Positions 1-8,473 of a stretch of 23,095 bases of DNA are shown one piece after another. The position numbers and the translations under genes were made by a program. The DNA is from Lachnospiraceae bacterium UBA7110 (lineage in GTDB: Bacteria > Bacillota > Clostridia > Lachnospirales > Lachnospiraceae). The notes below the pieces were generated by a model. It worked only from the letters and a program-made list of their open reading frames with translations. It was not told where the DNA came from and did no database searches. The DNA is taken from contig DKYC01000037.1 of the NCBI GenBank assembly GCA_002492295.1, forward strand, positions 1 through 23,095, written 5' to 3'. The stretch's first letter is position 1. Each line of letters starts with the position of its first letter.

Positions 1-1
1 G

Positions 2-2335
2 CAGGCGGCGGCGGGGCTTATGCATCCGAACATTGTCAATGTTTACGATGTAGGGGAGGAAGACGGTATTCACTACATCGTCATGGAGCTTGTCGAGGGT
101 ATTACGCTCAAAAAATATATTGAGAAAAAGTCAAGGCTTACGATTAAAGAGGCAATCAGCATTGCAATACAGGTGTCGATGGGAATTGAGGCGGCACACA
201 ATAATCACATTATACACAGGGATATCAAACCACAGAACATCATGATTTCCAAAGAGGGAAAGGTGAAGGTGACGGATTTTGGCATCGCGAAGGCGGCGTC
301 AAGCAACACGATTACCTCCAATGTCATGGGATCTGTGCATTATACCTCGCCGGAGCAGGCACGCGGCGGATTTTCCGATGAAAAGAGCGACATTTACTCG
401 CTGGGCATTACGATGTTTGAAATGCTTGCAGGACGGGTACCCTTTAACGGTGATACGACTGTGTCGATTGCGATTAAGCATATTCAGGATGAACTGCCTG
501 ACATCAGGGAGTTTGTGCCGGAAATTCCGGTGAGTGTGGAAAACATTATTATCAAATGCACGCAAAAGAGCCCGGACAGACGTTATCAGTGTATGGAAGA
601 TATCATTAAGGATTTGAAACATTCGCTGATTAATCCGGACGACGCGATTGCACAGCTTGACACGGTTGTTGAAGAGGCGGGAAAGACGAAAATCGTGCCA
701 TCGGGAAATTCCGCGGAAAGTGACAGCGAAATCCGCACGCCAAGAAGGGAAATGTATGCAAAAGAGGCGGATTTAGAGCTGATTCCAAATCAGGTGAAAC
801 CGAAAAGAAAACCCAGTCAGACTGCGCCAGACCAGACTGATTTAGCGGATACATACAATGAAGCGTATGATGATTATGAAGCGTATCATGAGCAGCCAAG
901 GGTAAAACCGGCGGCATCGAAAAAGTCCGGACAGACAGGCAGGGGAAATTCGTACGCATCCAATAAAAACGTGCAGGGCAAAAATACTGCGGGCAGGAAT
1001 GACGATGTTCGTCATAATAAAAACAGTGCCAATAAAAATACTGCAAAAAAGAAGGCGTCCCATAAAAATACGCCCAATAAAAATACTGTGTCACAGAATG
1101 CAAATCATACACGCGGCAGACAACAGCATGACGATTATTATGAAGAACAGGGCTATACGCAGGAAATCGTCACAAGGCAGAATGTGCGCAGAAATGAATA
1201 TGAAGATGAGAAACGGTATTTAAACAGCAAAGATGAATATGATTATAATCCGAAGGCAGAGGGCTTTACAACGGTTCTGACGGTGCTTGGCGCCGTGATT
1301 ATCGGCTGTATCCTGTTATACTTTGCAGGGCAGGCAACAGGAATTTTTGAGCAGATTGACTCTATGTCCGGCACGTACGCAAGTGATGCGGATGACAGCG
1401 AGCGTGCAGTAATGCCCGAGTTTGTGGGGCATGATGTGGATGAGATAAAGACCGCCCTAAATCAAAACGGCTTAGGGTATAAAACTGTTTCCGCGGAGTC
1501 CGCGCAATATGCAAAAAATACGGTTATATCAGCTGCTTTGGAGGACGGTCAGACAGTGCTTGCGGGCGATAAAATCCTCAAAAACACAACGATAGTGCTT
1601 ACGGTGAGTGTCGGCGCAAATGGCGTGCCGGTGCCGCCTGTTGAGGGAATGAGCGAAGCGGAAGGCACTGCCGCATTAACCAATCAGGGCTTTAAGGTAG
1701 TTAAAACAGAAGAGTTTTCCATGGAATATGCAAAAGGCACGATTATTTCACAGACTCCTGAGGCAAACAGCATTGCGCCCCTGGAGGCGGACGTAACGAT
1801 AGTAATCAGCAAGGGAAGCTCCGATAAGGATGTACGTATGCCGGGCGTGGTAGGTTTTACAAAAGAGGCGGCACGAAGCAACCTTGAAGCGGCAGGTCTT
1901 GTGGTGGGTTCGATTGACGAGGTATACAGCTCGGAAATCCCTGCAGGTCAGATTTGCTATCAGAGCTACGAGGCGGACACGACCGTCAAGGAAGGGACAG
2001 TAGTTGATTTAAAGCTGAGCATGGGAAGTGAAGCTGCAACCTATAATTGCAGTCTTACCGTTTCGGCACCCGACGGTTATATGGGTGGAAATGCGGAAGT
2101 TATTCTGACGACTGCGGACGGAAGTAAACAGCTTTGGTATTCCGACAGTGTAACGTCATTTCCGGTCACGATAAATGTTACGAATTTTGAAAGCCCCTCA
2201 GCGTATGGCATTATTACCATTACTTATCCGAAACAGGTTCCGGAGGTTGTGGTGGATGCGGATGGTAATGAGACGACGCAGATGGGTGTTGATGTGGCAC
2301 AGACGCATCAGAATGTGAATTTTACGAAAAATTAA
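2..2335 (+). CDS. prkC: PASTA-domain Ser/Thr protein kinase (PrkC/PknB type), 5' end outside window
   Basis: Membrane eukaryotic-type kinase that senses peptidoglycan fragments and phosphorylates cell-wall, translation and metabolic targets. The frame is open from base 2 and reads QAAAGL before the first visible Met (base 20), so the ATP-binding N-lobe is missing because of the window edge. Numbered from that Met: HRD catalytic loop 66-68 with K70 and N73, DFG 86-88, activation segment ending in SPEQ near 110-113, a Lys/Asn-rich cytoplasmic linker to about 413 with NKNT-like repeats (about 314-356), one membrane helix about 415-437, then three PASTA repeats (about 463-530, 535-602, 605-672) and a roughly 100-residue extracellular C-terminal domain I do not recognise. 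rsgA starts 27 bases downstream, the usual Firmicute order, in which a PP2C phosphatase normally lies just upstream. Identity is secure; the exact start cannot be seen. Confidence 0.95.
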   Translation, partial: QAAAGLMHPNIVNVYDVGEEDGIHYIVMELVEGITLKKYIEKKSRLTIKEAISIAIQVSMGIEAAHNNHIIHRDIKPQNIMISKEGKVKVTDFGIAKAASSNTITSNVMGSVHYTSPEQARGGFSDEKSDIYSLGITMFEMLAGRVPFNGDTTVSIAIKHIQDELPDIREFVPEIPVSVENIIIKCTQKSPDRRYQCMEDIIKDLKHSLINPDDAIAQLDTVVEEAGKTKIVPSGNSAESDSEIRTPRREMYAKEADLELIPNQVKPKRKPSQTAPDQTDLADTYNEAYDDYEAYHEQPRVKPAASKKSGQTGRGNSYASNKNVQGKNTAGRNDDVRHNKNSANKNTAKKKASHKNTPNKNTVSQNANHTRGRQQHDDYYEEQGYTQEIVTRQNVRRNEYEDEKRYLNSKDEYDYNPKAEGFTTVLTVLGAVIIGCILLYFAGQATGIFEQIDSMSGTYASDADDSERAVMPEFVGHDVDEIKTALNQNGLGYKTVSAESAQYAKNTVISAALEDGQTVLAGDKILKNTTIVLTVSVGANGVPVPPVEGMSEAEGTAALTNQGFKVVKTEEFSMEYAKGTIISQTPEANSIAPLEADVTIVISKGSSDKDVRMPGVVGFTKEAARSNLEAAGLVVGSIDEVYSSEIPAGQICYQSYEADTTVKEGTVVDLKLSMGSEAATYNCSLTVSAPDGYMGGNAEVILTTADGSKQLWYSDSVTSFPVTINVTNFESPSAYGIITITYPKQVPEVVVDADGNETTQMGVDVAQTHQNVNFTKN

Positions 2336-2362
2336 ATCAAACGGTTAAGTCAGGATAAGTAA

Positions 2363-3274
2363 ATGCAGGGTAAAATAATCAAGGGAATAGCAGGCTTTTA
2401 TTATGTGGATGTGCCCGCAAAGGGCGTTTACGCATGCCGGGCGAAAGGAATATTCCGAAAAGAAAACACAAAGCCGCTTGTCGGTGATGACGTTGAAATT
2501 GAAATAACGGATGCGAAAGATTACGAGGGCAGCATTGTGGATATATTGCCGAGAAAAAGCGTTCTTATCAGGCCTGCGGTGGCAAATATTGATCAGGCAC
2601 TTTTGATTTTTGCCATGGCAAAGCCTGAGCCAAGCTTCCATCTGCTTGACCGCTTTCTGATTATGATGCGAAGGCAGGGGCTTGACTGCATTGTGTGTTT
2701 CAATAAAACGGATCTTGCTGACATACAGCAGTGTATGCGCATCCGGGAAAACTATAGGAACAGCGGGTGCAGGGTTATATTTGCAAGTGCCGCAAGGAAA
2801 GAAGGGATTGATGAAATCAAAAAAGCGCTTGCAGACAAAACGACTGCCGTTGCGGGACCAAGCGGTGTGGGAAAATCTTCCCTTGTAAACTGTCTGCAGC
2901 AGGAAATACGGATGGAAACAGGTGCAATCAGCGAGAAAATAGAACGCGGGAAACATACGACGAGACATTCTGAACTGATTGCGGTATCGGACAATACATA
3001 CATTATGGATACACCGGGATTTAGCTCACTTTCCCTTTTTGATGTTGAAAAGGAAGCGCTGAAGGATTTTTATCCGGAGTTTGCGCCGTATGAACCGGAA
3101 TGCAGGTTCCTTACCTGTGTGCATATCCATGAGCCCGGCTGCGGCGTGCAAAAAGCATTGGAGGAAAACCGTATTTCCAAAATACGTTATGAGAATTACG
3201 CGGCATTTTATCAGGAGCTTCTGGAGAGGGAGGCTGCCGTGGGAAGTACGAAAAAGCGTAGGAACAGGAGATAA
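2363..3274 (+). CDS. rsgA: Ribosome small-subunit-dependent GTPase A (RsgA/YloQ)
   Basis: Circularly permuted GTPase that checks and matures the 30S ribosomal subunit. The 303-residue product is normal in length. The motifs come in the permuted order that defines the family: N-terminal OB-fold (1-70), G4 NKTD at 114-117, G5 SAA near 142, G1 GPSGVGKSS at 165-173, G3 DTPG at 216-219, then a zinc site made by C247, C252, H254 and C260 in CRFLTCVHIHEPGC. The start ATG has a weak ribosome site (AGGATA). It lies 27 bases after the kinase gene and 28 before rpe with no terminator between, so the three are probably co-transcribed. PrkC phosphorylates RsgA in some Firmicutes, which suits this pairing. 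Confidence 0.96.
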   Translation: MQGKIIKGIAGFYYVDVPAKGVYACRAKGIFRKENTKPLVGDDVEIEITDAKDYEGSIVDILPRKSVLIRPAVANIDQALLIFAMAKPEPSFHLLDRFLIMMRRQGLDCIVCFNKTDLADIQQCMRIRENYRNSGCRVIFASAARKEGIDEIKKALADKTTAVAGPSGVGKSSLVNCLQQEIRMETGAISEKIERGKHTTRHSELIAVSDNTYIMDTPGFSSLSLFDVEKEALKDFYPEFAPYEPECRFLTCVHIHEPGCGVQKALEENRISKIRYENYAAFYQELLEREAAVGSTKKRRNRR

Positions 3275-3302
3275 GAGAGAAGGATTAAACGGAGGTTAAC
3301 AA

Positions 3303-3962
3303 ATGAATTATTTAGTACCGTCAATTCTGTCGGCTGACTTTTGTGAGCTGGGAACACAGCTTGATATCATTGGAAAATCAAGTGTGGAATATCTTCATAT
3401 TGATGTTATGGATGGCATGTTTGTGCCTTCCATATCGTTTGGAATGCCTGTGCTTGAGTGTGTGAGGAAGCGCACGAATCTGTTCCTGGACGTACATATG
3501 ATGGTGGAACGTCCGGAACGTTATGTTGATGAGTTTATGCAGCTGGGTGCAGGCGGCATTACGATACATGTCGAGGCGTGCGACTGTATCTATAAAACTC
3601 TTGAGCGTATCAGAAGCCTGGGCGGAAAGCGTGGGATTGCAATTAATCCGGAGACGCCGGTTGAACATGCATTCCCATATCTTGAGCATGTGGACATGGT
3701 TCTTGTCATGACGGTACATCCGGGATTTGGCGGACAGAGTTATATTCCGGAGTGTTATGACAAGATTCGGAGTATCCGCAGGGAAATTGAGAAAAAAGGA
3801 CTGCCCGTGGATGTCGAGATAGACGGAGGCGTGCGCCTTGAAAACTTAAAGGCAAACCTTGATGCAGGCGCGAACATGATTGTGACAGGCTCTGCGGTTT
3901 TTAAGGGAGATATTGGGAAAAATATTAACGATTTTTTAACTATCATGGAGCTTGAAAAATAG
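3303..3962 (+). CDS. rpe: Ribulose-phosphate 3-epimerase
   Basis: Interconverts ribulose 5-phosphate and xylulose 5-phosphate in the non-oxidative pentose phosphate pathway, as a cytoplasmic metal-dependent TIM barrel. The 219-residue protein has the expected N-terminal PSILSADF, the metal and catalytic segment HIDVMDGMFVPSISFG (His and Asp ligands), the MTVHPGFGGQ motif and the phosphate-binding DGGV near the C terminus. A strong GGAGGT lies 7 bases before the ATG. In many relatives the next gene is thiamine pyrophosphokinase; here a MATE pump follows 11 bases after the stop codon. Confidence 0.97.
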   Translation: MNYLVPSILSADFCELGTQLDIIGKSSVEYLHIDVMDGMFVPSISFGMPVLECVRKRTNLFLDVHMMVERPERYVDEFMQLGAGGITIHVEACDCIYKTLERIRSLGGKRGIAINPETPVEHAFPYLEHVDMVLVMTVHPGFGGQSYIPECYDKIRSIRREIEKKGLPVDVEIDGGVRLENLKANLDAGANMIVTGSAVFKGDIGKNINDFLTIMELEK

Positions 3963-3973
3963 CCCGATACGGA

Positions 3974-5374
3974 ATGGAGTTTGATAATGTGAATACGAAG
4001 ACAGACAAGCGGACAAATTTATTTGAACATGCGCCAATCCCGAAAGCAGTAGTGGCATTGTGCGTGCCGACGATTATCAGCTCTCTTGTCATGGTGCTTT
4101 ATAATCTTGCGGACACATACTTTGTGGGAATTTTAAACAATCCGGTGCAGAACGCGGCAGTGACGCTTGCCGGACCGGTGCTTCTTGCCTTTAATGCAGT
4201 CAACAACCTGTTTGGCGTAGGCAGCTCCAGCATGATGAGCAGGGCACTGGGACGAAAGGATTTTGATACGGTTCATAAAAGCTCAGCGTTTGGTTTTTAT
4301 TGCGCGCTGTTTTGCGGCATTGTGTTTTCCTTGCTTTGTACAATCGGGAAAGCGCCGCTTTTGACGCTTCTTGGGGCGGATGACGTGACGCTTGCGGCAA
4401 CTGCCGCCTACATGTATTGGACAGTGACATGGGGCGCGGTGCCGGCAATTCTAAATGTCGTGCTGGCATATATGGTGCGTTCAGAGGGGGCGTCGCTTCA
4501 TGCAAGTATTGGAACAATGAGCGGCTGCCTGTTAAATATTGTGCTCGACCCGGTATTTATTCTTCCGTGGGGCTTGAATATGGGCGCGGCGGGCGCGGGA
4601 CTTGCAACCTTTCTGTCAAACTGCGTGGCGTGTCTGTATTTCTTTGTGCTGTTGTATGTGAAGAGAAAAAGCACATGCGTTTGCATAAAACCGCGAGCGT
4701 TCTGCCTGCAAAAAGAGATTGTGCTTGGCGTATTCGGGGTAGGCATTCCGGCCTCTATACAGAACCTGCTGAACGTGACAGGGATGACGATTCTAAACAA
4801 TTTCACGTCGGTATTTGGCGCGGATGCTGTGGCGGCAATGGGAATTACGCAGAAAATCTATATGGTGCCGATGTACGTCTGCATGGGAATTTCACAAGGG
4901 ATTATGCCGCTTGTCAGCTATAATTATGCCAGTGGAAACCGTAAGCGTATGAAGTCGTCGATTGTTTTTTCGGGCGGTATCAGTGTTGGTTTTATTACGG
5001 CGGCGGCACTGTTTTTCTTTGTGGGCGCAGAAGGCGTAGTGCGTTTTTTTATGGATAACGCGTCGATTATCGGGTATGGCGTGCGGTTTATGAGGGGCTT
5101 TTGCCTGGGACTGCCGTTTCTGTGCATGGATTTTTTGGCGGTTGGCGTTTTTCAGGCGCTTGGGTATGGCAAAAAAGCGCTTGTATTTGCCATTATGAGA
5201 AAAATTATACTGGAAATACCGGCACTGTTTGTGTTAAATTACCTGTTTCCGCTCTTTGGACTTGCATATGCGCAGTTTACCGCGGAGTTCGTACTTGCCG
5301 TGGCAGCGGTGATTGAGCTTTCCCTGATTTTTCGGAAAGCGGATAGAAAAACGGAAGATATTGATGATGTGTAA
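3974..5374 (+). CDS. MATE family multidrug/Na+ efflux transporter
   Basis: Integral membrane antiporter of the MATE superfamily, expected to export cationic or aromatic compounds using an Na+ or H+ gradient. The 466-residue protein is almost entirely hydrophobic with about 12 helices in two halves. The opening LFEHAPIPKAVVALCVPTIISSLVMV and the following NLADTYFVG and GVGSSSMMSRALG are typical of MepA/NorM-like proteins. Substrate cannot be read from sequence. The ATG at 3974 has only a weak ribosome site; a GTG five codons later (3989) is preceded by GGAG and is an alternative start. It lies between rpe and ychF and is probably co-transcribed with them. Confidence 0.92.
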   Translation: MEFDNVNTKTDKRTNLFEHAPIPKAVVALCVPTIISSLVMVLYNLADTYFVGILNNPVQNAAVTLAGPVLLAFNAVNNLFGVGSSSMMSRALGRKDFDTVHKSSAFGFYCALFCGIVFSLLCTIGKAPLLTLLGADDVTLAATAAYMYWTVTWGAVPAILNVVLAYMVRSEGASLHASIGTMSGCLLNIVLDPVFILPWGLNMGAAGAGLATFLSNCVACLYFFVLLYVKRKSTCVCIKPRAFCLQKEIVLGVFGVGIPASIQNLLNVTGMTILNNFTSVFGADAVAAMGITQKIYMVPMYVCMGISQGIMPLVSYNYASGNRKRMKSSIVFSGGISVGFITAAALFFFVGAEGVVRFFMDNASIIGYGVRFMRGFCLGLPFLCMDFLAVGVFQALGYGKKALVFAIMRKIILEIPALFVLNYLFPLFGLAYAQFTAEFVLAVAAVIELSLIFRKADRKTEDIDDV

Positions 5375-5391
5375 GGAGGAATAGATGAATC

Positions 5392-6489
5392 ATGAAACTA
5401 GGCATTGTAGGACTTCCGAATGTCGGAAAAAGCACACTTTTTAATTCCCTGACAAAGGCAGGCGCGGAATCGGCGAACTATCCGTTTTGTACGATTGACC
5501 CTAATGTGGGTGTGGTGACGGTGCCGGACGAGCGGATTAAGCGTCTGGGCGAGTTATATCATACGAAAAAGGTAACGCCCGCCGTGATTGAGTTTGTGGA
5601 TATTGCGGGGCTGGTAAAAGGTGCGTCCAAGGGAGAGGGTCTTGGAAACCAGTTCCTTGCCAACATCCGCGAGGTGGATGCGATTGTGCATGTGGTGCGT
5701 TGTTTTGAGGACAGTAACATTGTGCATGTGGATGGAAGTATTAATCCGCTCCGGGATATTGAAACCATTAATTTGGAACTGATTTTTTCGGATATTGAAA
5801 TTTTGGAACGTCGCATTGCGAAAGTGTCAAGGGGCGCAAAAAATGATAAGGCACAGGCAAAAGAACTTGCGCTTGCGGAGCGCATTAAGGCGCATTTGGA
5901 GGAGGGGAAGCTTGCGAAGAGCTTTGTCACCGAGGATGAAGAAGAAATCCTTTGGCGTAACGGCTATAATCTGCTGACGGACAAGCCGGTGATTTTTGCG
6001 GCGAATGTGGCGGAGGATGACCTGGCGGATGACGGCGCTTCAAACGAGGGCGTGAAAGCAGTGCGGGAGTATGCGGCAGGCGAAGGCTTTGGCGTTTTTG
6101 TCATCTGTGCGCAGATTGAGCAGGAGATTGCGGAGCTTGATGATGATGAGAAACAGATGTTTTTGGAGGACTTGGGATTAAAAGAGTCAGGGCTGGATAA
6201 ACTGATTGCAGCAAGCTATTCGCTTTTGGGATTAATCAGCTTTTTGACGGCAGGCGAGGACGAGTGCCGTGCGTGGACAATTAAAGTCGGAACGAAGGCG
6301 CCGCAGGCGGCTGGGAAAATCCACACGGATTTCGAGCGTGGTTTTATCCGGGCGGAGGTTGTCAATTACGAAGATTTGCTGGAAAACGGTTCGCTTGCGG
6401 CGGCGCGCGACAAGGGGCTTGTCGGCTTGGAGGGAAAGGATTATGTGGTAAAGGACGGCGATGTAATCCTGTTCCGGTTTAATGTATAG
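5392..6489 (+). CDS. ychF: Redox-regulated ATPase YchF (OBG family)
   Basis: Universally conserved translation-associated P-loop ATPase, linked in other bacteria to ribosomes and to oxidative-stress responses. 365 residues, normal length. It begins with the hallmark MKLGIVGLPNVGKSTLFNSLT, then has switch II DIAGLVKGASKGEGLGNQF and the NVAE motif (YchF NxxE in place of the GTPase NKxD), which gives the ATP preference. A C-terminal TGS domain follows, including the stretch near GTKAPQAAGKIHTDFERGFIRAE. AAGGAGGA precedes the gene. A nearer ATG at 5385 is out of frame, so 5392 is the start. Confidence 0.97.
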   Translation: MKLGIVGLPNVGKSTLFNSLTKAGAESANYPFCTIDPNVGVVTVPDERIKRLGELYHTKKVTPAVIEFVDIAGLVKGASKGEGLGNQFLANIREVDAIVHVVRCFEDSNIVHVDGSINPLRDIETINLELIFSDIEILERRIAKVSRGAKNDKAQAKELALAERIKAHLEEGKLAKSFVTEDEEEILWRNGYNLLTDKPVIFAANVAEDDLADDGASNEGVKAVREYAAGEGFGVFVICAQIEQEIAELDDDEKQMFLEDLGLKESGLDKLIAASYSLLGLISFLTAGEDECRAWTIKVGTKAPQAAGKIHTDFERGFIRAEVVNYEDLLENGSLAAARDKGLVGLEGKDYVVKDGDVILFRFNV

Positions 6490-6512
6490 CGAGAGCGCAA
6501 AGGAGTGACACA

Positions 6513-7397
6513 ATGGGTATTAATGACATCGCTTTTCCGCATCTTGGAATTTATTTGGAAAATGTTCCCAAGAGTTTTTCCGTATTTGGGTTTCAAATTG
6601 CCTTTTATGGTCTGATTATCGGGATTGGCGTAATCTGCGGGGTGCTTATGGCTGTGCATATTGCAAAACTTGAGAAGATGGATTCCGACATTATTTGGGA
6701 TTTTGCCATCTATGCGGTGATTTTTTCCGTAATCGGCGCGCGCATTTATTATGTCATTTTTTCATGGGATTTATATAAGAACAATCTGCTTAGCATTTTT
6801 AACACAAGGCAGGGCGGTCTTGCGATTTACGGGGGCGTGATTGGAGCGTTTGCAACGCTTTTTGTGTATTGCAGGATTAAAAAGCTTTCACCGTATCAGA
6901 TTGGCGACTGCGGGGTATACGGACTGGTGCTTGGACAGATTATCGGGCGTTGGGGAAATTTTTTCAACAGGGAGGCGTTTGGCGGTTTTACGGATTCGCT
7001 GTTTGCAATGCGTCTTCCGCTTGACGCGGTGCGCGCATCGGATATTGCGCAGTCTCATTTGGACGGGATGGCGCAGATGGCTTCGGATGGCGCCGTAAAT
7101 TTTATACAGGTGCATCCTACGTTTTTGTACGAGGGAGCCTGGAATTTGTGCCTGTTGATTGTGATGCTTTTTTGGCACAGACGCAAGAAATATCATGGAC
7201 AGATGTGCCTGTTTTACTTGGGCGGCTACGGACTTGGCAGATTTTTGGTCGAGGGACTGCGCACGGACCAGCTGCTCATTCCCCATACGCAGATTGCGGT
7301 GTCGCAGGTTCTGGCGGTTGTGATGTTTGTGTTTGCGGTGGCTTTCAACGTCTATATCCGGTTTCGCCTTGCAAAGGATTTCAGAAAAGAGACTTGA
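6513..7397 (+). CDS. lgt: Prolipoprotein diacylglyceryl transferase
   Basis: Membrane enzyme that attaches diacylglycerol from phosphatidylglycerol to the lipobox cysteine of pre-lipoproteins, the first step of lipoprotein maturation. 294 residues with about seven hydrophobic helices. The family signature GRWGNFFNREAFGG starts near residue 145, with R146 the expected essential arginine. GGLAIYGG near 101-108 has Tyr where E. coli has His, as in other Gram-positive enzymes. AAGGAG lies 8 bases before the ATG. It starts 23 bases after ychF. The lipoprotein encoded at 8474 is a likely substrate. Confidence 0.96.
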   Translation: MGINDIAFPHLGIYLENVPKSFSVFGFQIAFYGLIIGIGVICGVLMAVHIAKLEKMDSDIIWDFAIYAVIFSVIGARIYYVIFSWDLYKNNLLSIFNTRQGGLAIYGGVIGAFATLFVYCRIKKLSPYQIGDCGVYGLVLGQIIGRWGNFFNREAFGGFTDSLFAMRLPLDAVRASDIAQSHLDGMAQMASDGAVNFIQVHPTFLYEGAWNLCLLIVMLFWHRRKKYHGQMCLFYLGGYGLGRFLVEGLRTDQLLIPHTQIAVSQVLAVVMFVFAVAFNVYIRFRLAKDFRKET

Positions 7398-7477
7398 GTA
7401 TAAAAAGAATTCCCCTTTTCGCGGGTGCTGCATAGTATAAAATAAGGCACACTTTGCGGTAAGGGGGATTTTGCTTT

Positions 7478-7708
7478 ATGATGAAATACAGTGAATTTAA
7501 GAAAAAGGAAGTTATCAGTATTAAGGACTGCAAGCGGCTGGGGCATGTCTGCGACCTTGAGATTGACGAGTGCAAGGGATGCATCTGCAAGATTATGGTG
7601 CCGGGCTGTAAGGGGCTTTGGTCGATGCTTACGGACGATTCAAAGATTGTCATACCATACAATTGTATCCGTCAGGTTGGTCCGGATCTGATTTTGGTGG
7701 ATATCTGA
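7478..7708 (+). CDS. YlmC/YmxH family protein (PRC-barrel fold, sporulation-associated)
   Basis: Short 76-residue protein of the PRC-barrel YlmC/YmxH type, widespread in endospore-forming Firmicutes and annotated as sporulation-linked although its biochemical role is unknown. The core KEVISIKDCKRLGHVCDLEID and the ending IPYNCIRQVGPDLILVDI are typical. It is rich in cysteine (eight residues, including ECKGCICK), more than the fold needs, which could suggest metal or redox chemistry. The AAGGGGGA ribosome site precedes tandem ATG codons (7478 and 7481). The 80-base gap after lgt shows no convincing terminator or promoter. Confidence 0.85.
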   Translation: MMKYSEFKKKEVISIKDCKRLGHVCDLEIDECKGCICKIMVPGCKGLWSMLTDDSKIVIPYNCIRQVGPDLILVDI

Positions 7709-7739
7709 GGTTTAAGTGTTTGGATGTGCAAGAATGTGG

Positions 7740-7768
7740 TTGACATAAGCGGAAGGCTAACTTATACT
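7740..7768 (+). promoter_or_regulatory. Canonical sigma-A promoter for nrdR
   Basis: TTGACA (7740-7745), a 17-base spacer and TATACT (7763-7768). Transcription would start near 7775, giving a leader of about 35 bases before nrdR. The match is near perfect in spacing and hexamers, so nrdR can be transcribed separately from the lgt-ylmC genes. Confidence 0.8.
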
Positions 7769-7811
7769 GAAAAAAAGGATGCTGTAATGATTTTACACGG
7801 AGGAAAAATGA

Positions 7812-8261
7812 ATGAAATGTCCTTTTTGTAACCATGAAAATACAAGGGTAATCGACTCAAGACCTGCAGACGAAAACAATTCCATCCGCAGGCGGCGCGT
7901 GTGCGATGAATGCAGCAAGCGATTTACGACATATGAAAAAATAGAGACGATTCCGTTGATTGTCATAAAAAAAGACGATAACCGTGAAACTTATGACCGT
8001 TCCAAGATTGAGGCGGGGATTTTGCGGGCATGCCATAAGCGTCCGGTCAGCGCCGACAGTATTAACCTGCTTGTTGACGCCGTGGAGACAGAGATTTTTA
8101 ACCGTGAGGAAAAGGAGATACAGAGCCGTGATATTGGCGAGATGGTGATGAACAAGCTAAAAGACCTGGATGCCGTGGCATATGTGCGGTTTGCGTCTGT
8201 TTACAGGGAGTTTAAGGACATCAATACGTTTATGGACGAACTGAAAAAAGTATTGGAATAA
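7812..8261 (+). CDS. nrdR: Transcriptional repressor NrdR
   Basis: Zinc-ribbon, ATP-cone repressor of ribonucleotide reductase genes that responds to ATP/dATP. 149 residues, normal length. The zinc ribbon is formed by C3, C6, C31 and C34 (CPFC ... CDEC), followed by SKRFTTYEKIE. The ATP-cone begins with PLIVIKKDDNRETYDRSKIEAGILRACHKRPVS and ends near LDAVAYVRFASVYREF. CGGAGG precedes the start. A second ATG at 7808 is out of frame; 7812 gives the conserved MKCPFC start. No ribonucleotide reductase gene and no paired NrdR box was seen in this window, so its targets lie elsewhere. Confidence 0.97.
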   Translation: MKCPFCNHENTRVIDSRPADENNSIRRRRVCDECSKRFTTYEKIETIPLIVIKKDDNRETYDRSKIEAGILRACHKRPVSADSINLLVDAVETEIFNREEKEIQSRDIGEMVMNKLKDLDAVAYVRFASVYREFKDINTFMDELKKVLE

Positions 8262-8473
8262 TTCTGGGGATTGTTTTGTATAGAATAAAATACAACTTTG
8301 TGTGGGAAAAACCTTGTTTTTTTCGTTTTTTTTGTATACAATTTATGCAGGTTAGAAAGACGGTACGCATTGCATTGCGACTGTACCTGAAACCGTTTGC
8401 CCCAACGGACATGAGAATGTGCCGAATGGGCATACTACAACTGAATACAGTAGAATAAAAAAGGAGTAAAAAC
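8262..8473 (+). other. Leader region of the ABC importer operon: dyads and hairpins
   Basis: This 212-base gap has no gene. It holds TTGTAT-N8-ATACAA (8276-8295), the same half-sites fused as the perfect palindrome TTGTATACAA (8332-8341), and in the presumed leader a GGTA-CGCA...TGCG-TACC compound hairpin (8362-8387), CCGTT-tgcccc-AACGG (8393-8408) and a weak TGCC/GGCA pair (around 8420-8432). I do not recognise a known riboswitch or T-box. An AAGGAG ribosome site sits directly before the next gene. Confidence 0.45.
8314..8342 (+). promoter_or_regulatory. Putative sigma-A promoter of the peptide ABC operon
   Basis: TTGTTT (8314-8319), a 17-base spacer of mostly T, then TACAAT (8337-8342). 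The -10 box overlaps the palindrome TTGTATACAA (8332-8341), a natural operator position. The predicted leader is about 120 bases. Moderate confidence, because the T-rich tract makes the -35 ambiguous. Confidence 0.5.

Noticed and set aside
4417..4923. 168-residue plus-strand ORF within the MATE gene
   Set aside because: Out-of-frame shadow of a clear transporter; low-complexity Gly/Arg/Cys composition and no ribosome site.
7398..7477. Sporulation sigma factor promoter before the ylmC-like gene
   Set aside because: CATAGTAT resembles a sigma-E -10 box, but no -35 box lies at the correct distance.
7709..8473. NrdR boxes around nrdR
   Set aside because: No paired 16-bp NrdR-type repeats were seen; the TTGTAT dyads do not match.
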